Shown here in pieces: positions 21,929-33,206 of a stretch of 64,000 bases of DNA (position 1 is the first letter of the stretch; each line of letters begins with the position of its first letter). The position numbers and the translations under genes were made by a program. Below the pieces are notes generated by a model. It did not search any database and was not told where the DNA came from. It saw only the letters and a list, made by a program, of their open reading frames with translations. The stretch spans positions 1 through 64,000 of the forward strand of contig JAQMWT010000165.1 of the NCBI GenBank assembly GCA_029834535.1. Reading direction: 5' to 3'. The DNA comes from Chrysophaeum taylorii. Taxonomy: Eukaryota; Sar; Pelagophyceae; Pelagomonadales; Pelagomonadaceae.

Positions 21929-22939
21929 ATGCTTTGGAAGCCCTCGTTTGTCTTCGCCGGGTCGAGAGGGGGTATCATCCTCGCCGCGTCGGTCGACGAC
22001 GAGCTGCCGACGATCGCCGAGGTCGAGGCCGACGCGGAGCTGTATCGGGGACCGGAAGATCTTGATTATGTCCACCCGAACCAGCTGCCGATGGAACATC
22101 CTTGGACTGCGGAAGAATTTTCGAACTTTTACACCGACGGCCGCGCCGCCTGGGAGACACCAACGGACCTCGCGGTTGCCGTTGGGTTTGTCGACGACCG
22201 CCGGAAGCGCGACGCGCTTCACATGGATCATTTGTATTGGGCGCGGAAATCGGAAATTAATGCTACGAAAATTTACGCGTCTTACGTGGTCGACGAAGGC
22301 GCCGTCGTCGCCGCCGTCGGAGAGGACAAATTCGAGCTTCTCGAGGCGGATCCGCTGAAGGATGTTTACGACCGCCGCGAGATTTACCACTGGAAATTGT
22401 CGGGAGATCCGTATCTAGAATACGAGATATCCGAAGTACCTCCGTTCTGTATCTTGAGATTTATAAAAAAGAAATCCCCGAAACATCTCAGCTTTCTTCG
22501 GAAGACGAAGCGCGTCCACAAAGTTGGAACGCTTCGGCGATTGAACGAAACCGAACCCATCGGCGAATTGTTGTTCGCATTTTTTGGATCCAAAAAGGAG
22601 TGTCTGCGGTGGTTAGAATCGGATCCGTCGGAATTCGAGATCGTCTGGTGTTCTCGGTACAGCGACCTCGCGGTCTCGTCGCACCACATCACCCAGCCCT
22701 ACCCCTGGAATCTCCTCGCAGATCCGTTGAAGGCGAGGCTCGTCGAGGACGGTATCCTCGAACTTCCGGAACGACACGTCACGAGGATTGAGTTGGACGA
22801 CACAACAGGCAAATACCGCGCCTACAACATCACAACGAGAGACCCCCGCATCACCTCGAATTACGTCGCACCAACTCCAAAACCCTTCGTCCTCTTCGAC
22901 GACGACGATGATGATCCCTCCCTCTTCATGGAGGAGTAG
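21929..22939 (+). CDS. hypothetical protein, 336 aa, with two possible YCII-like segments
   Basis: A single uninterrupted frame with ordinary mixed composition, an ATG start preceded by AATTAGGAG, and a stop after an acidic tail (a D run, then S-L-F-M-E-E). I do not recognise it firmly. Two internal stretches follow the layout of YCII-related ferredoxin-like domains: about residues 85-150 (…R-R-K-R-D-A-L-H-M-D-H-L-Y…, ending L-L-E-A-D-P-L-K) and about residues 185-250 (…H-L-S-F-L-R-K…G-T-L…G-E-L-L…, ending W-L-E-S-D-P-S). Both end in the family's typical '.L..DP'. If right, it is a tandem YCII-like protein, probably binding or acting on a small molecule. The N-terminus is not a clear signal or transit peptide. 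Real gene likely, function tentative. Confidence 0.65.
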   Translation: MLWKPSFVFAGSRGGIILAASVDDELPTIAEVEADAELYRGPEDLDYVHPNQLPMEHPWTAEEFSNFYTDGRAAWETPTDLAVAVGFVDDRRKRDALHMDHLYWARKSEINATKIYASYVVDEGAVVAAVGEDKFELLEADPLKDVYDRREIYHWKLSGDPYLEYEISEVPPFCILRFIKKKSPKHLSFLRKTKRVHKVGTLRRLNETEPIGELLFAFFGSKKECLRWLESDPSEFEIVWCSRYSDLAVSSHHITQPYPWNLLADPLKARLVEDGILELPERHVTRIELDDTTGKYRAYNITTRDPRITSNYVAPTPKPFVLFDDDDDDPSLFMEE

Positions 22940-23422
22940 AAGGCATTGGACGCGCTGGTGGTAGCACGATCTCTAGAAGAAAGGGACGTGCAGTTCTCGT
23001 GCGATAATCCCGCGGCCCGGCCCTTATTAATGATGGTGCTATTATCGCTCTTTTTCACGCGTTGGTTGAATATAAAATAAAAACGCGCGGTGATGACTCC
23101 TCGTCTTGCCCCCCTCTGCGTTTTGGCAGACTGGTGATAGGGGTGGCAGGCCTCTCCTCTGGTCTCCAGTGCGGGATGAATGACGTCATTCACAGTACCC
23201 CCCCCCCCCCAGGACCTGCTTCTAAATCTAGCAATACATGCCGCGTTTGGCTATAATCGACGCACAATGTTGTTGTAAAATCCCAAATGTAGGTTTCCGG
23301 GACAATCGTTTCGGGTATTGAAGGTCCTAGTCAATTTTTCAAACACGAAACCAGAACCCCCTCCCCACTTTGCCGCCGACCTTTTATTTTTTTTCCATCC
23401 TGAAAAAAACCGGCAGCGCGTG
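22940..23422. other. 3' flank, no gene
   Basis: Contains an AATATAAAATAAAA stretch at 23068 that could serve 3' end formation of the upstream gene, a C run at about 23200-23212 and T runs near 23390. The 5 bp target duplication GCGTG of the next element is at 23418-23422. Confidence 0.4.
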
Positions 23423-26400
23423 TGTGAGGAAGCTATGACACTTACCCCTGCACCACCACGTCCCCATTATAGTTCTCGCATCCCCATTTCAGTTCTCTCG
23501 CATGGTACCAGGTGCTCGTTCACGATCGAGCCCGTGCTTGACTTCGTGGCGACTCCTCCTCGGCTTCAGTTCATTGCTACGTGTTCGGTTCGTTGTCGTC
23601 TATCATGTCCTCGATCGAAATTCAAGCGAGCAAGCTTTCGCGAACACTCGATGCCTTCAGCGGTGAGCGACATTTTTTTTTTTTTCACCCATGGCCACGT
23701 CGTCTCGCGACCATGATCATCTCTACCGGCGATCACATTATCTTGACCAACGATACGTGGACTAGCATCTCAGCATCTCGCTGCTCTGAAGCAGATTTTC
23801 TCAGCATCTCGCTGCTCTGAAGAAGAATTTCGCGTCGTCAAGCAACAACGTTGATATCCATGAAAACCGTGACATGAACTTCACGCGACTTTACAAGCGC
23901 ATTGCCGATGTTGTCTACATGGGCCGTGGGGATCGCGTAGCGAACTTCCTCAACAAGTTCATCATCATCGGAGTATACGAGTTGTTCGGCATTGTACCTA
24001 TCACCGGCGTTCAAGTTGCTCGGCATTGTGCCTGATCCGACGCACCCTCGAGTGTGTCCTCGCATTTGACTACGTGCATCGTGCTTCAAGCCTTACTGGC
24101 TTTGTTTTATCGTCTCGCGTTTCGTACCGACGACTGTGGTTGTACCTTTGAGAAGTTCAACACCAATCAATTTAGATGGCATGCACAACCACTTCCGCCG
24201 CGCTATCCGCCGCGTCGTCAGCCACGACTTCCGACTCTTTCAACTGACCTACCCTAGACGCCCCCCTTTCCAAACAACCTGGCTCTACTCGATTCCGACG
24301 CACTACCCAATGTCCTTTTGGCGGCTGCTGCAAGGATCATCACTTTAAGAGGGACTGCCGCAAGTTTCAAAGTTCCTAGCTATTCCACGACAACGCCCTA
24401 CCCACCATCGCCGTTCTTCTCAACAGCGCAACACACCCAATGACTCCAACAACACCCAACAACACCAACCCACCAACACCAACACCAGTAACACTACCTT
24501 TTCTGCTCCTATGCCTACTCCAACCTTGACTGATTCTAGTTCCACTCCGCCGCTTTTCTTAATACCACCGCCTATTACACATCTTTGCACCTTTCTGCCA
24601 ATCAAGATAATTCCAAGTCAGCGTGTGTACCGCCGATTTTCTGACGCAAGCACATCAACAACCATATCCCACGGAAGCCCCTCGTTTTTGTGAAGGAAAA
24701 GTGTTTTTGTGGAAGCCCCTCGTTTTTGTTTTTAGCTCCCATTGCACAGGCGCCCTTCGTTCTGTATTTTCCGCTATTCGTTGCTCCACCCCTCGTTCTG
24801 TATTTTCACCTCCCTCGTCGTTGCTCCCCTCCTCGTTCTGTATTTCGCCTATTCGTTGCTCCACTCCCCGTTGTGCATTTTCTGCTATTCGTTGATCCAC
24901 TCCCCGTTGTGCATTTTCACCTATTCGTTGATCCACTCCTCGTTGTGCTTATCGGTTCTGGTAAAACCGGCGAATCACGTTCCATCGCGCATTTCACCCG
25001 CCACAACTAAGCTGTGCCTGTCAATTTTTCGCGTGCGCAGCTTTCGTGCTTCCTATGTGGTTGGATCGCTCATCTTCGGGATCCTGGACAGACGCTTCTT
25101 TGCTGTGTGATTTGTGGTTCTCCTTCGCGCACTCTCGCCTTTTCGCCGCTTTCCTGACCTTTAAAATCCGGTTTTGCTATCGACGTGAATTCCGTGCTCA
25201 GCACCCGCGACGCTATCTGCACTGTTCTTACGTGCCACTGCGACGCAATCTGCAACGTTCTTACGTGCCGCAACTGTTTTGCCACTGTCGCCAACTTCTA
25301 CCGCAGTCTATTCGAGTATGACGAGCGAAGCTCGCCGCTTGCTCCTCCAACGTTGGCCCATATGGCAACTTCGTTCTTGCGAATGCGAAAACGGGCCACT
25401 TTCTTATCTGCCACAGCAGGCTGGCATACAGCAGCATTGTCTACCCGTGTTCGTTCCTTACACCGCTGGCGCGTCCGAAGTCTTCCATTTTCGCGTACAG
25501 GACGCGGTCGTGCCCATGGCAACTTGCTCGCGCCACAACAACCAAACACCCAACGTTCGCATCAACCCTGTTTACGCCTGTTTTTGCTTCTGTCGACTCC
25601 GACCATCGTCATAACCTGTTCACCATGCACCATGCAACATATCTGACCAAAGGCACCGTTCTCATCAGCTGACCAAAGGCATTGTTCTCATCAGACGTCT
25701 GGTACACTGCCCTCATATATACCAGCCTGTGTTCCCGCTATCTTTACCCCGCTGCGATCCTCTGTGGCAACAATCGCTTAACGCAAGTCTTCCCAGGCAC
25801 TTTTGTCGCTATTGTTCTTCCGACCTCGATTTTGCTGACAGTTTCGCTTATCAGATTTTCCCTCCAATGTCAACCACCGGAACTTCAACGTCGTTCCGAC
25901 TTTCTCGAATCACGCGCTCTCGTCTACTGTTGCCCGATTGTCACCTGTTCTTCCGCTGTTGCCCCCTTGTCCCCTGTGTTTGATGAGAATGCGCCGGTTT
26001 CACTGGGACTGATCACCCCATCACGTGAACCGACCATTCTACGAGCTCATGAACTCCGACGAACCAAAGAGAGAAAACAACAAAAAGTGCACAACAAAGT
26101 CGAGCCAACCTGAGCCGACAAAACAAAAAGCATGCAAAACAAAGTCCAGCCAAACGGAGCCGACCGCGCAAAGTCGACAAAAAGCGCACATTATTCAGAA
26201 ACAAATGGAGAGCCAACTCAAACCCCCAATACTGGCGTTTTACCACGCACTGTCGATTCTGTGTCATCTTGTCATTCCCTTCGATTCTGTGTCATCTTGT
26301 CCTCCCCTGTACGTCAATTATTCTAGCTTTCGTTTGTTAGTTCATTATGTCTTCCTTCCCCTCTGTCTCGCCCAGCCCATCCAAATCCTGCACGTCGGTT

Positions 26401-28083
26401 ACAAGCCCTTGCCAAAGAATATCATATGTTGTTCGCGTTCCTTCTCCTTTTTCTGGCACCATCTGCCCTTTGAAGTGGGTCCATCGCACAAAGTATGAAT
26501 CTGGCCGCTTCAAATCGCACACTGCTCATCTAGTTGTCCGCGGTTACACCCAGGTTCACGGCATTGCTTACCACGACACGTACCGTCCTGTAGATGTCAT
26601 CTCTGCTTTCATACAAGCCCCTGTCTGGCGTTGCTGTTCACGACTGGGATTTGCAGAAGTTGGATGTAAGCTCCGCTTTTATCCAAGCTCCCATTGACGA
26701 AGACATCTATGTCTGGCCACCCGAAGGTTATGCTCCTCGCCAACCCACCGATGGTTTCAAAATCATTTACACGCACCGTCGCTCTTGGTATGGTTGCAAA
26801 CAAGCTTGTCGTAATTGGTGGCTTTATTTGGCAGGCTTTCTCGTCAATGACTGTGGCTTCGTCCGCGGATCTGGTGGCACTTGCCGTTACAAGCTCGTGC
26901 TTAATTCTACCGTTGTCCTGCGTCTCGTTCTTGTCGTTGATGATCTTCTTGTGGCGCACTCTCGTTCTTGCCTTGGTCATTACCAAGCCTTCTTCCTCCG
27001 TTTCCGAACCTTCACTGATGTCAACGAGCTTGATCTGACCACTTACGTTGGTCTCCGCATTACGCGTGCTCGCGCACAACCAGACTTGACTCCCGCTCCC
27101 AAAGTTCTTCCTCTTTCTGCGGCTGCTTCTCCTGCACCTGACTCCCCTGCTCACGTCTTCATGGCACGCATCCCTTTTCGTCGTATTGTTGGCTGTGTTT
27201 TATTTATCTCCATCATGACTCGCCCTGATATCACTTGGTCCGTCAATCAGTGTGCGCGTTTTTCACACAATCCTGGTAAACCCCACTGGCACGCTTTATC
27301 CCACACTCTGCGTTATCTCAACGGTTCTCAGGCTCTTGCCCTTGTTCTTGGTCGCGATTCTACCCTTCGTCTCTGTGGTTATTCCGACTCCAGCTGGACC
27401 GACGACCCTGATGACCGCCACTCCACTACTGACTTTTGTTTTCTCCTTGCTGGCTCTATGATATCCTACTGCTCACGCTCGCAGTACCTCCTCGCCCGCT
27501 CCTCTTTTGAAGCTCAATTGCTCGCTCTTTACGCCGCTACTGCTGAGCTCTCTTGGCTTCTCAAACTTTTTGATGACTTTGCTCTCCCTCGTCACACGGT
27601 ACCAATGTATGTCGATAACAGAACCACCGTCACCCAAGTCCGTCTCCAATGTCTCTCGCGGCGCACCAGCCATATTGATATTCGTTTTACAGCACCGCCG
27701 AATATCATCGCAACCACATCATTGATCTCCAACACATTCCCCACCTTGACAACCTTAGTAATATCTTCACCCGCAGTACGGAAGCTCCTTCCTTCCTCCG
27801 GCTTCGTGCTCGTTACCTCACCTCGTGACTTCGCCCGATATCTCTTGTCTCTTTCTGCCACAATGCCTCTCCTGACGTCTGCCTTCACGCTTCTCCTCTG
27901 TAAGCGTCTCACTTACCCCTTTTTCCTTCTTCCTTTTCTTTCTTTTCCAGCACCTGTGTGAGAACCTCACTTACCCCTTTTTTCCCTCTCTTTCTTTTCC
28001 AGCACCTGTGTGAGGAAGCTATGACACTTACCCCTGCACCACGTCCCCATTATAGTTCTCACATCCCCATTTCAGTTCTCACA
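23423..28083 (+). mobile_element. Ty1/copia retrotransposon with very short LTRs (fossil)
   Basis: A complete-ended copia element. The 5' LTR is 23423-23502 and the 3' LTR 28009-28083; both start TGTGAGGAAGC and end in CA. The element is bounded by the direct repeat GCGTG (23418-23422 and 28084-28088). Right after the 5' LTR lies TGGTACCAGGTGC, a plausible primer-binding site of the initiator-Met type. A Cys/His zinc-knuckle-like segment is near 24330. The copia reverse transcriptase/RNase H part is in the plus frame 26594-27961 (for example F-I-Q-A-P-I-D-E-D-I-Y-V-W, V-V-D-D-L-L-V, and the D-P-D-D-R-H-S-T-T region). The two LTRs are nearly alike, so insertion is probably fairly recent, yet the coding part is broken in several places. 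A related inverted copy lies at 55160-59947. Confidence 0.8.
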
Positions 28084-28206
28084 GCGTGTGTTTGAATTTG
28101 TAACACAAATTCTTTGGTTGAAAAACTAGCCCTCTCCAAGAGAGGGTGTAAGCTCTGTCTGAAATTAAAAGTGTGCTAAAGTAAGAGAGCTAACCCTAGG
28201 ATAGGG

Positions 28207-28240
28207 GGGTACTAACCCTATATCAAATTTTCTATCTCTA
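28207..28240 (+). repeat. conserved 34 bp dispersed motif, copy 3
   Basis: GGTACTAACCCTA then TCAAATTTTCTATCTCTA, as at 19975-20010. It directly abuts the copia fragment that follows. Confidence 0.55.
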
Positions 28241-29204
28241 CGCCCTGACAGATTGAACTCGGTGAGCGAAATCTGGATCAAACTAAGTAGGAAGTGACTT
28301 TCCATCGACAAGAATGTAGAGAGTGTTCTGGACGGAGTTGTATGGTGGAAGAGTAGCACCAAGAGCAACTTTTTGAGATGGTGGTGAAGAAGATGTAGAG
28401 TGAACACCGTAGGCGTTCTTGACCTTGTGGAATAAATTGCGGGGGAGAAGCTTGGGAAAATGATCGGCAATCTGGTAGTGAGTAGGACACCAGAGGGGAA
28501 GAATGACCGAGTTGGCCTGGTAGTCACGAATGCGAAATTCTCGGAAATTGATATGGCGAGAGGGAGCACGGACTTTAGGGTGATTAGCGACATGTAGTGC
28601 GCTAGCGTTGTCAATAAGCAGGGGAATAGCGTGACCTTGATCGCGCGAAAGCAGATAAGGGTGGGAGGAGAACAGCTGGTGAATCCAGTGACATTCATCG
28701 GCGGCTGCGCTGGCGGCGATAAGTTCAGCTTCCATGGTGCTTTCGGCAGTAAGAGTTCGGCGTTTGCTAGTAGACCAGAATACGAGATCGCCAAATACGA
28801 AAATACATGCACCAGAATGAAATCTTAGGCGAGGATCAGAACGGTCAGCGAAACTGGCAGTAAAACAAGTAATAGGCGAACGAAGATGATGCAGTTCTGG
28901 ATATGTGCCGATCAGATGCTGAATAAAGGGCGTAATGGAGGGACTGTCGGATGAATAGTCGAGAGAATCATTCGGTGTACCCTTCAAATAGCGAAGTAAA
29001 ACATACAAATGTAAAAGATGGGTCTGCTCAGGGTTGTGCATGCCTTTACAGCATTTTTTGCACAGAGTAGTGATGTCGGGGTGACATGTGACAGACAAGT
29101 AAATACTAGTGCCACCGTAATGAGGAAAGTGCTTGCGTAATATTGCAGAGCATTTAGCATGCAGTGGTAAGTCACCTGGGAAACCATCCCGTCTCATCAT
29201 GAAC
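28241..29204 (-). mobile_element. Ty1/copia RNase H fragment of a second family (fossil)
   Basis: The minus frame 29200-28283 (305 codons) begins inside the end of a copia reverse transcriptase domain (H-P-D-I-T-T-L; L-R-Y-L-K-G-T-P) and continues through RNase H (S-F-A-D-R-S-D; T-A-E-S-T-M-E-A-E-L-I-A-A-S; D-N-A-S-A-L-H-V-A-N-H-P; R-H-I-N-F-R-E-F). It differs clearly from the 23423-28083 family. It stops abruptly at the LTR at 29205, so the LTR-bearing element probably inserted into it. Broken, partial copy. Confidence 0.7.
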
Positions 29205-29805
29205 TGTGGCGTTAGGAGAATTTAGGCCTACCTGGCGTGCCTTCGAATCCTGGCTCGCCGCTCGCGTCCGTGCCCTTGATGGAGTCACTGGACGAGGATG
29301 GCCGTTCTCTCGCCACACAACCACAAACAATTTCCGTGCCTGGTCCTCACGACTTGAGGATCGGCTGTTGCTTTATGATTAAGATATTATCGAAATACAG
29401 AAATCAGGGTGACACATGTCACGGAAAAAGAAGATGATGTCATAAAGAAAACTGACATCATCATGACGTAGTAGGGTGCCCCTGATAAGGGGGGGCCTAA
29501 AAGAGGGGTAAGCCTTAGGCAGGGTCGGATAAGAAAGTTCGTACGAGCCGTTAACTATGTTTCAGTTTGTACTAAGACATACTCAACGGATCGCTGAGCT
29601 ATGTTCATTTGTACTCAAGCAGTATGTGCCGCCACGCCGCGAGATCGTCGCGATGGAACTAGTCCCCATAGTGAAGTCGGCATCCTTTCGTCCCCTCACG
29701 CAAAAAAAGGAAAAAGCCCACGCGTTGTAGGACCCGTCGTTGCGGCGCGGGCTAGTCTCGTTTTCTTATCCGACCCTACCTTAGGAGGCGGGAGTTGCCG
29801 CCACA
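29205..29805 (-). repeat. LTR-like repeat A, copy 2, interrupted by a small TIR element
   Basis: Second copy of the repeat at 3012-3346, with the same TGTGGCG...CGCCACA ends. Without the nested 258 bp insertion it is about 343 bp. On the minus strand, a purine stretch (AGGGGAG) precedes it at about 29810-29820, which would suit a 3' LTR. Confidence 0.6.
29520..29778. mobile_element. small non-autonomous TIR DNA element nested in the LTR
   Basis: Terminal inverted repeats of about 16 bp (AGGGTCGGATAAGAAA at 29521 and its reverse complement ending at 29777) are flanked by CCTTAGG direct repeats at 29513-29519 and 29779-29785. The empty site is visible in the other LTR copy as a single CCTTAGG near 3320. 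The CAGGG-type end and 7-8 bp target duplication suggest the hAT group. No coding capacity. Confidence 0.75.
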
Positions 29806-31395
29806 GGACTCCCCTGATAAGAATTCGAGCTGCCCCAGCGAGCTGCTAGCGCGAGGAGCGCGGCTTCGCCTTACGAGCATCTCGTGAACGAATCTTCTGG
29901 TAAACGCGGGTGACGACCGGTTCAGGAACTCGACCACTGCGTAAAGTAAACTCGGGGATCAACACATCAATCTCGTGCGGAGCGAATCCGTGACACAAGG
30001 AGTTGTGTTGGATGAGATTCTGGACTTGTCGGTGAAACTGCGACCTTCAACGTCCTTGAACTCGGGCTTGAGCTTACGGTGCGAAAGGTGAGAGGTCGGC
30101 TTGAAATAAGCTACATCATACTACATCATCGTTCGGACCCAAATCGGAATAGAAATGGAGAGCAACACGATCATTCTGGTAATCGTAAGGCTCGTAAACT
30201 TCGGCAACATAAATCTTCTTGCGCCAATCAGAGCGCTTCTGGTCAGGAATCCGGAAAACAACAAACTTACCGTGCTGATAATCATCACGGAAGGTAGTTT
30301 GATGGAAACAGAGAAAATTTGTGCTCAGCAAGCAATCTATTATATTTTCAGTTTCAAGGTCGAAGGACTGCCGCGAGATCTCTGACCGAGCCGCAGTTCG
30401 TGGTTCGTGGTCGTTGTGAGAAGCAATTTCTCTTTCATCTTCGCGCCCCTCCTCACTAACGCGGACAGCGCTGATTGAGCCCTCGAGCATGGGCTAACCA
30501 ACCGCTTAGCAGTTGACTTTTCAAACCATGACGTCGCCAATGAAGGGCGCAGCACTATAGCTACCCTGTTGAAAGCTCGTGTGGATTTCGAGTTTTAGGA
30601 GAACACTGGGATACAGTGCGAGGCAATCGCGTTGAGGCGGATCCATTTTGATGCCGTGCGCTCAAAATCATCTTGGGTCCGACCATCCCACCGTCGTACC
30701 GTGCTCAACGCACTCAGCCCTCTTATTCGGAAGACGGGCAGGTACGACCCCTTGCCACCAGCCAGGTGGCAGAGAGACGGACCTGAATCGCCATGAGCGC
30801 CAGGAGCTCAGGCGGTGCGAAGCACATCTAAGTGCTCCACAGCCTGGGATAACGCCAGCGACAGTCGATCATCAACGCATGTAGTCGGATGCACAGTCGA
30901 AGCTGTGCCGAACACAGCTTCCGAGCGAGAAGCAAGCGTGACGATCTCGTCAAGATCCCGGACGGGGGGTATGGCGATGACAAGGTCTGACACTGGAGCA
31001 CGGCTACGTGCGACTGCGAGTCTGCGAGGAAAAGAGAGGAAGAGAGTCTGGCAGCACGGGCCCATGGCACCACAGGACAATGGAAGTTTCGCCTTCCTCA
31101 CCTTCGGTGAAACCCGATGTCCTTCATTAACTCCACTCCCACAGAACGTCAATTTAGACCCAGCCTCGTACAGTGTCCGCGGAAGAGAGTAGAGCAGAAC
31201 AGGAAGAAACAAAGGAAGGTAGGAAGGGGAAAAAAAAGGAGCGCGGGGCAGGGCGGTGCAGAGCAGAGACAAGGAGAGATAAAACTCCGCAAAGACGAGA
31301 GGATAGAGGAAGGAGAAGACACAGATTGCAGGGACGGTGGGAAATTCGGAGAGGTGGCGACAGAAATGCTTTCGTGAGCACACACTTTTTGAGTA
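29806..31395 (-). other. probable retroelement 3' region and unassigned sequence
   Basis: A minus frame at 30490-30116 (124 codons) ends in a charged, aromatic segment (K-I-Y-V-A-E-V-Y-E-P-Y-D-Y) reminiscent of small barrel or chromo-like ends of element proteins, and may belong to the element whose LTR lies at 29205-29805. A minus frame around 31110-30808 is also coding-like but unrecognised. 31175-31330 is a purine-rich plus strand that produces artefactual frames. Nothing is assigned firmly. Confidence 0.25.
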
Positions 31396-32037
31396 TCACA
31401 AGAGCTTGAAGATGATGATGGCAACCACGGCAATAAAAAGATAGGGAAAATAAGGGAGGAGTGACTTGATTGTGGGGTTGTCTGATGTGTTGTCGTCGGG
31501 GCGTGGGACAATCTCGTCAGCGTCGTGCTTGCCGGCTTCCAGAAGCTTGGCGCCGGTCTCTCTTAGCGACGTAGGTCCGGCTCGCTTCGACTCGTCATCC
31601 AGGACGATGCCCGTATTGGAGATGTGCTTGTCCATGAAGCGAAACTCCTTGACGCGAGAGCCGACGACTTCTCTAACACAGACCTCGCGCAAGTCGCCAT
31701 CGACGGGAGTGTACACCGCGATGTACGTAGGGTCCCGCCAGCTCACCAGCACATAGCTCCGCTTGTCCCGTTTCACCACGAGTTTGGTGCTTTGGTAGTT
31801 CCCCGTCTTCACAGTGCGCACCCTGATTTTCGCGCCGATTTGTGCCGTCGCCAGGCGAAATCGTGCGCCGAAGTTACCCGCGCGGTTAGCCGTCGTCACT
31901 TTTTCAGTCGCGAACATCGACCGAGCAACGACGAAGAGCACCTCCTCCTCAGACGATGTGTTGCGCAGGACCAGACGCGCATCGCGACCAATCGACCACG
32001 CCAACAAATTTCTCGCAACCTGAGACGACGCGTCCAT
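31396..32037 (-). CDS. hypothetical tail-anchored-type membrane protein, 213 aa
   Basis: One clean minus-strand frame from an ATG at 32037. Residues 1-150 are a mixed, beta-rich soluble region (segments such as R-D-A-R-L-V-L-R-N-T and Y-V-L-V-S-W-R-D-P-T-Y-I-A-V-Y). Residues 150-190 are charged and Pro/Asp-rich. The last ~20 residues (Y-L-F-I-A-V-V-A-I-I-I-F-K-L-L) form a single hydrophobic segment ending at the stop. There is no N-terminal signal. This layout is typical of a C-terminally anchored protein with its main domain in the cytosol. I do not recognise the soluble domain. Two near-identical 27 bp direct repeats lie upstream (32046-32072, 32187-32213). Confidence 0.6.
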   Translation of the reverse strand: MDASSQVARNLLAWSIGRDARLVLRNTSSEEEVLFVVARSMFATEKVTTANRAGNFGARFRLATAQIGAKIRVRTVKTGNYQSTKLVVKRDKRSYVLVSWRDPTYIAVYTPVDGDLREVCVREVVGSRVKEFRFMDKHISNTGIVLDDESKRAGPTSLRETGAKLLEAGKHDADEIVPRPDDNTSDNPTIKSLLPYFPYLFIAVVAIIIFKLL

Positions 32038-32045
32038 GCCAGACT

Positions 32046-32213
32046 ATTCTTGGGAAAGTTCAAGTTGGGATCACTACATATTGGTTGGACTTAATATAAT
32101 CGCAGTGAATCGGGACTCGACGACAAGAACTTTTGACGTCATACTTGAACCCGTTTCTGGACTGGCGGTATATACAATAGGCTCCAATTCTCGGGAAAGT
32201 TCAAGTTGGGATC
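32046..32213. promoter_or_regulatory. 27 bp direct repeats upstream of the tail-anchored gene
   Basis: ATTCTYGGGAAAGTTCAAG followed by TTGGGATC occurs at 32046-32072 and again at 32187-32213, one mismatch apart, 141 bp from start to start. The first copy lies 9 bp upstream of the ATG at 32037. They may be promoter elements or the trace of a local duplication. Confidence 0.35.
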
Positions 32214-32247
32214 CGACAGAGCTTTTAAGTACTGCTACTTAAGCAAG

Positions 32248-33206
32248 AACAAGTGCAGGCCAGTAAGTTCACCTAGTCCCAATCTCTAACCCCAGTAAGT
32301 TCACCTGGTCCCAGTAAGTTTCATATAAGTTCACCTGGTCAGTAAGTTCACCTACCTCACACCAACTCCTTTGAGCTCGTCGCTCTCGCCTCCGCCAATC
32401 TAAGCTGCTTTGATCCGCACGCGCCGCCAACCTTTGAGATTACTCTAAAAACCCTATACTCTAAAAATCCCAGTATGTTCACCTGGTCCCAGTTTCACCT
32501 GGTCACTCAGTTCACCTAGTCCCAATCTCAAACCCCAGTAAGTTCATGTGGTCCCAGTAAGTTCACTTATAGTGCGCGTGTAGACGCCGTGAGGGGGCTT
32601 ATCGGTATTGCGTAGCACGTGTGGGGTAGGGTGGAGTCGTCGACTCAGAAGAGTATATCCTCGGGGTTGCCGATCGACAGAGAGCCACGTAGAGCTGGAC
32701 GTGACAGAAGACGGGCTTGTGGGCAAGAGGATGCGGACCTCGCGGGGCGTCTGGTCCTGGCTCTTGTTGATCGTTTGGCGTAGGCGGGCCTTAAGCGATA
32801 CAGGTTGGAGGAGCCTCGGCGACAACGACACGATCGATCATGTATCTGGTACCGTTGCAGTGGCCGTGCGACGGGTCGAGGTTGCGAAGACTTTAAGCTC
32901 GCGATCAAAGTCAGCATCCCGTTGGTTGTCAGGGAGTTGAAAACTCGACTGTAAAGAGCGAGGCGTCGGCTTCCGACCCAACCTAGTCGGCCGAAAAGAA
33001 CTCCGACGCCTCGTCTCCGGGAAAAAAAGGCCGCGGTCACAGGCGCGTTGTCAGCATCGACAACATCGTTTCGACGGGGCGTGAGAATGGCGCGCTGAAA
33101 GAGCCGCCGCGGGTCGTGGAAATAGTCTGAGAGGTCGCCGTAGACGGCTTGGAGGATCAACGCCTGTCTCGCGGGCCTACCTGATCCTTACCCTAAATCG
33201 GGGGAA
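32248..33206 (-). mobile_element. Helitron helicase C-terminal fragment, copy 2
   Basis: Near-copy of 6807-7788, with the same GTAAGTTCACCTGGTCCCA-like cluster on the low-coordinate side and the same minus-strand helicase remains. The frame at 33160-32645 keeps L-F-Q-R-A-I-L-T-P-R, and the frame at 32831-32544 keeps I-N-K-S-Q-D-Q-T-P-R-E-V. Frames are broken, and the breaks seen are shared or similar, so both copies may descend from one dead copy by segmental duplication. It ends against a LINE-like fragment. Confidence 0.6.
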
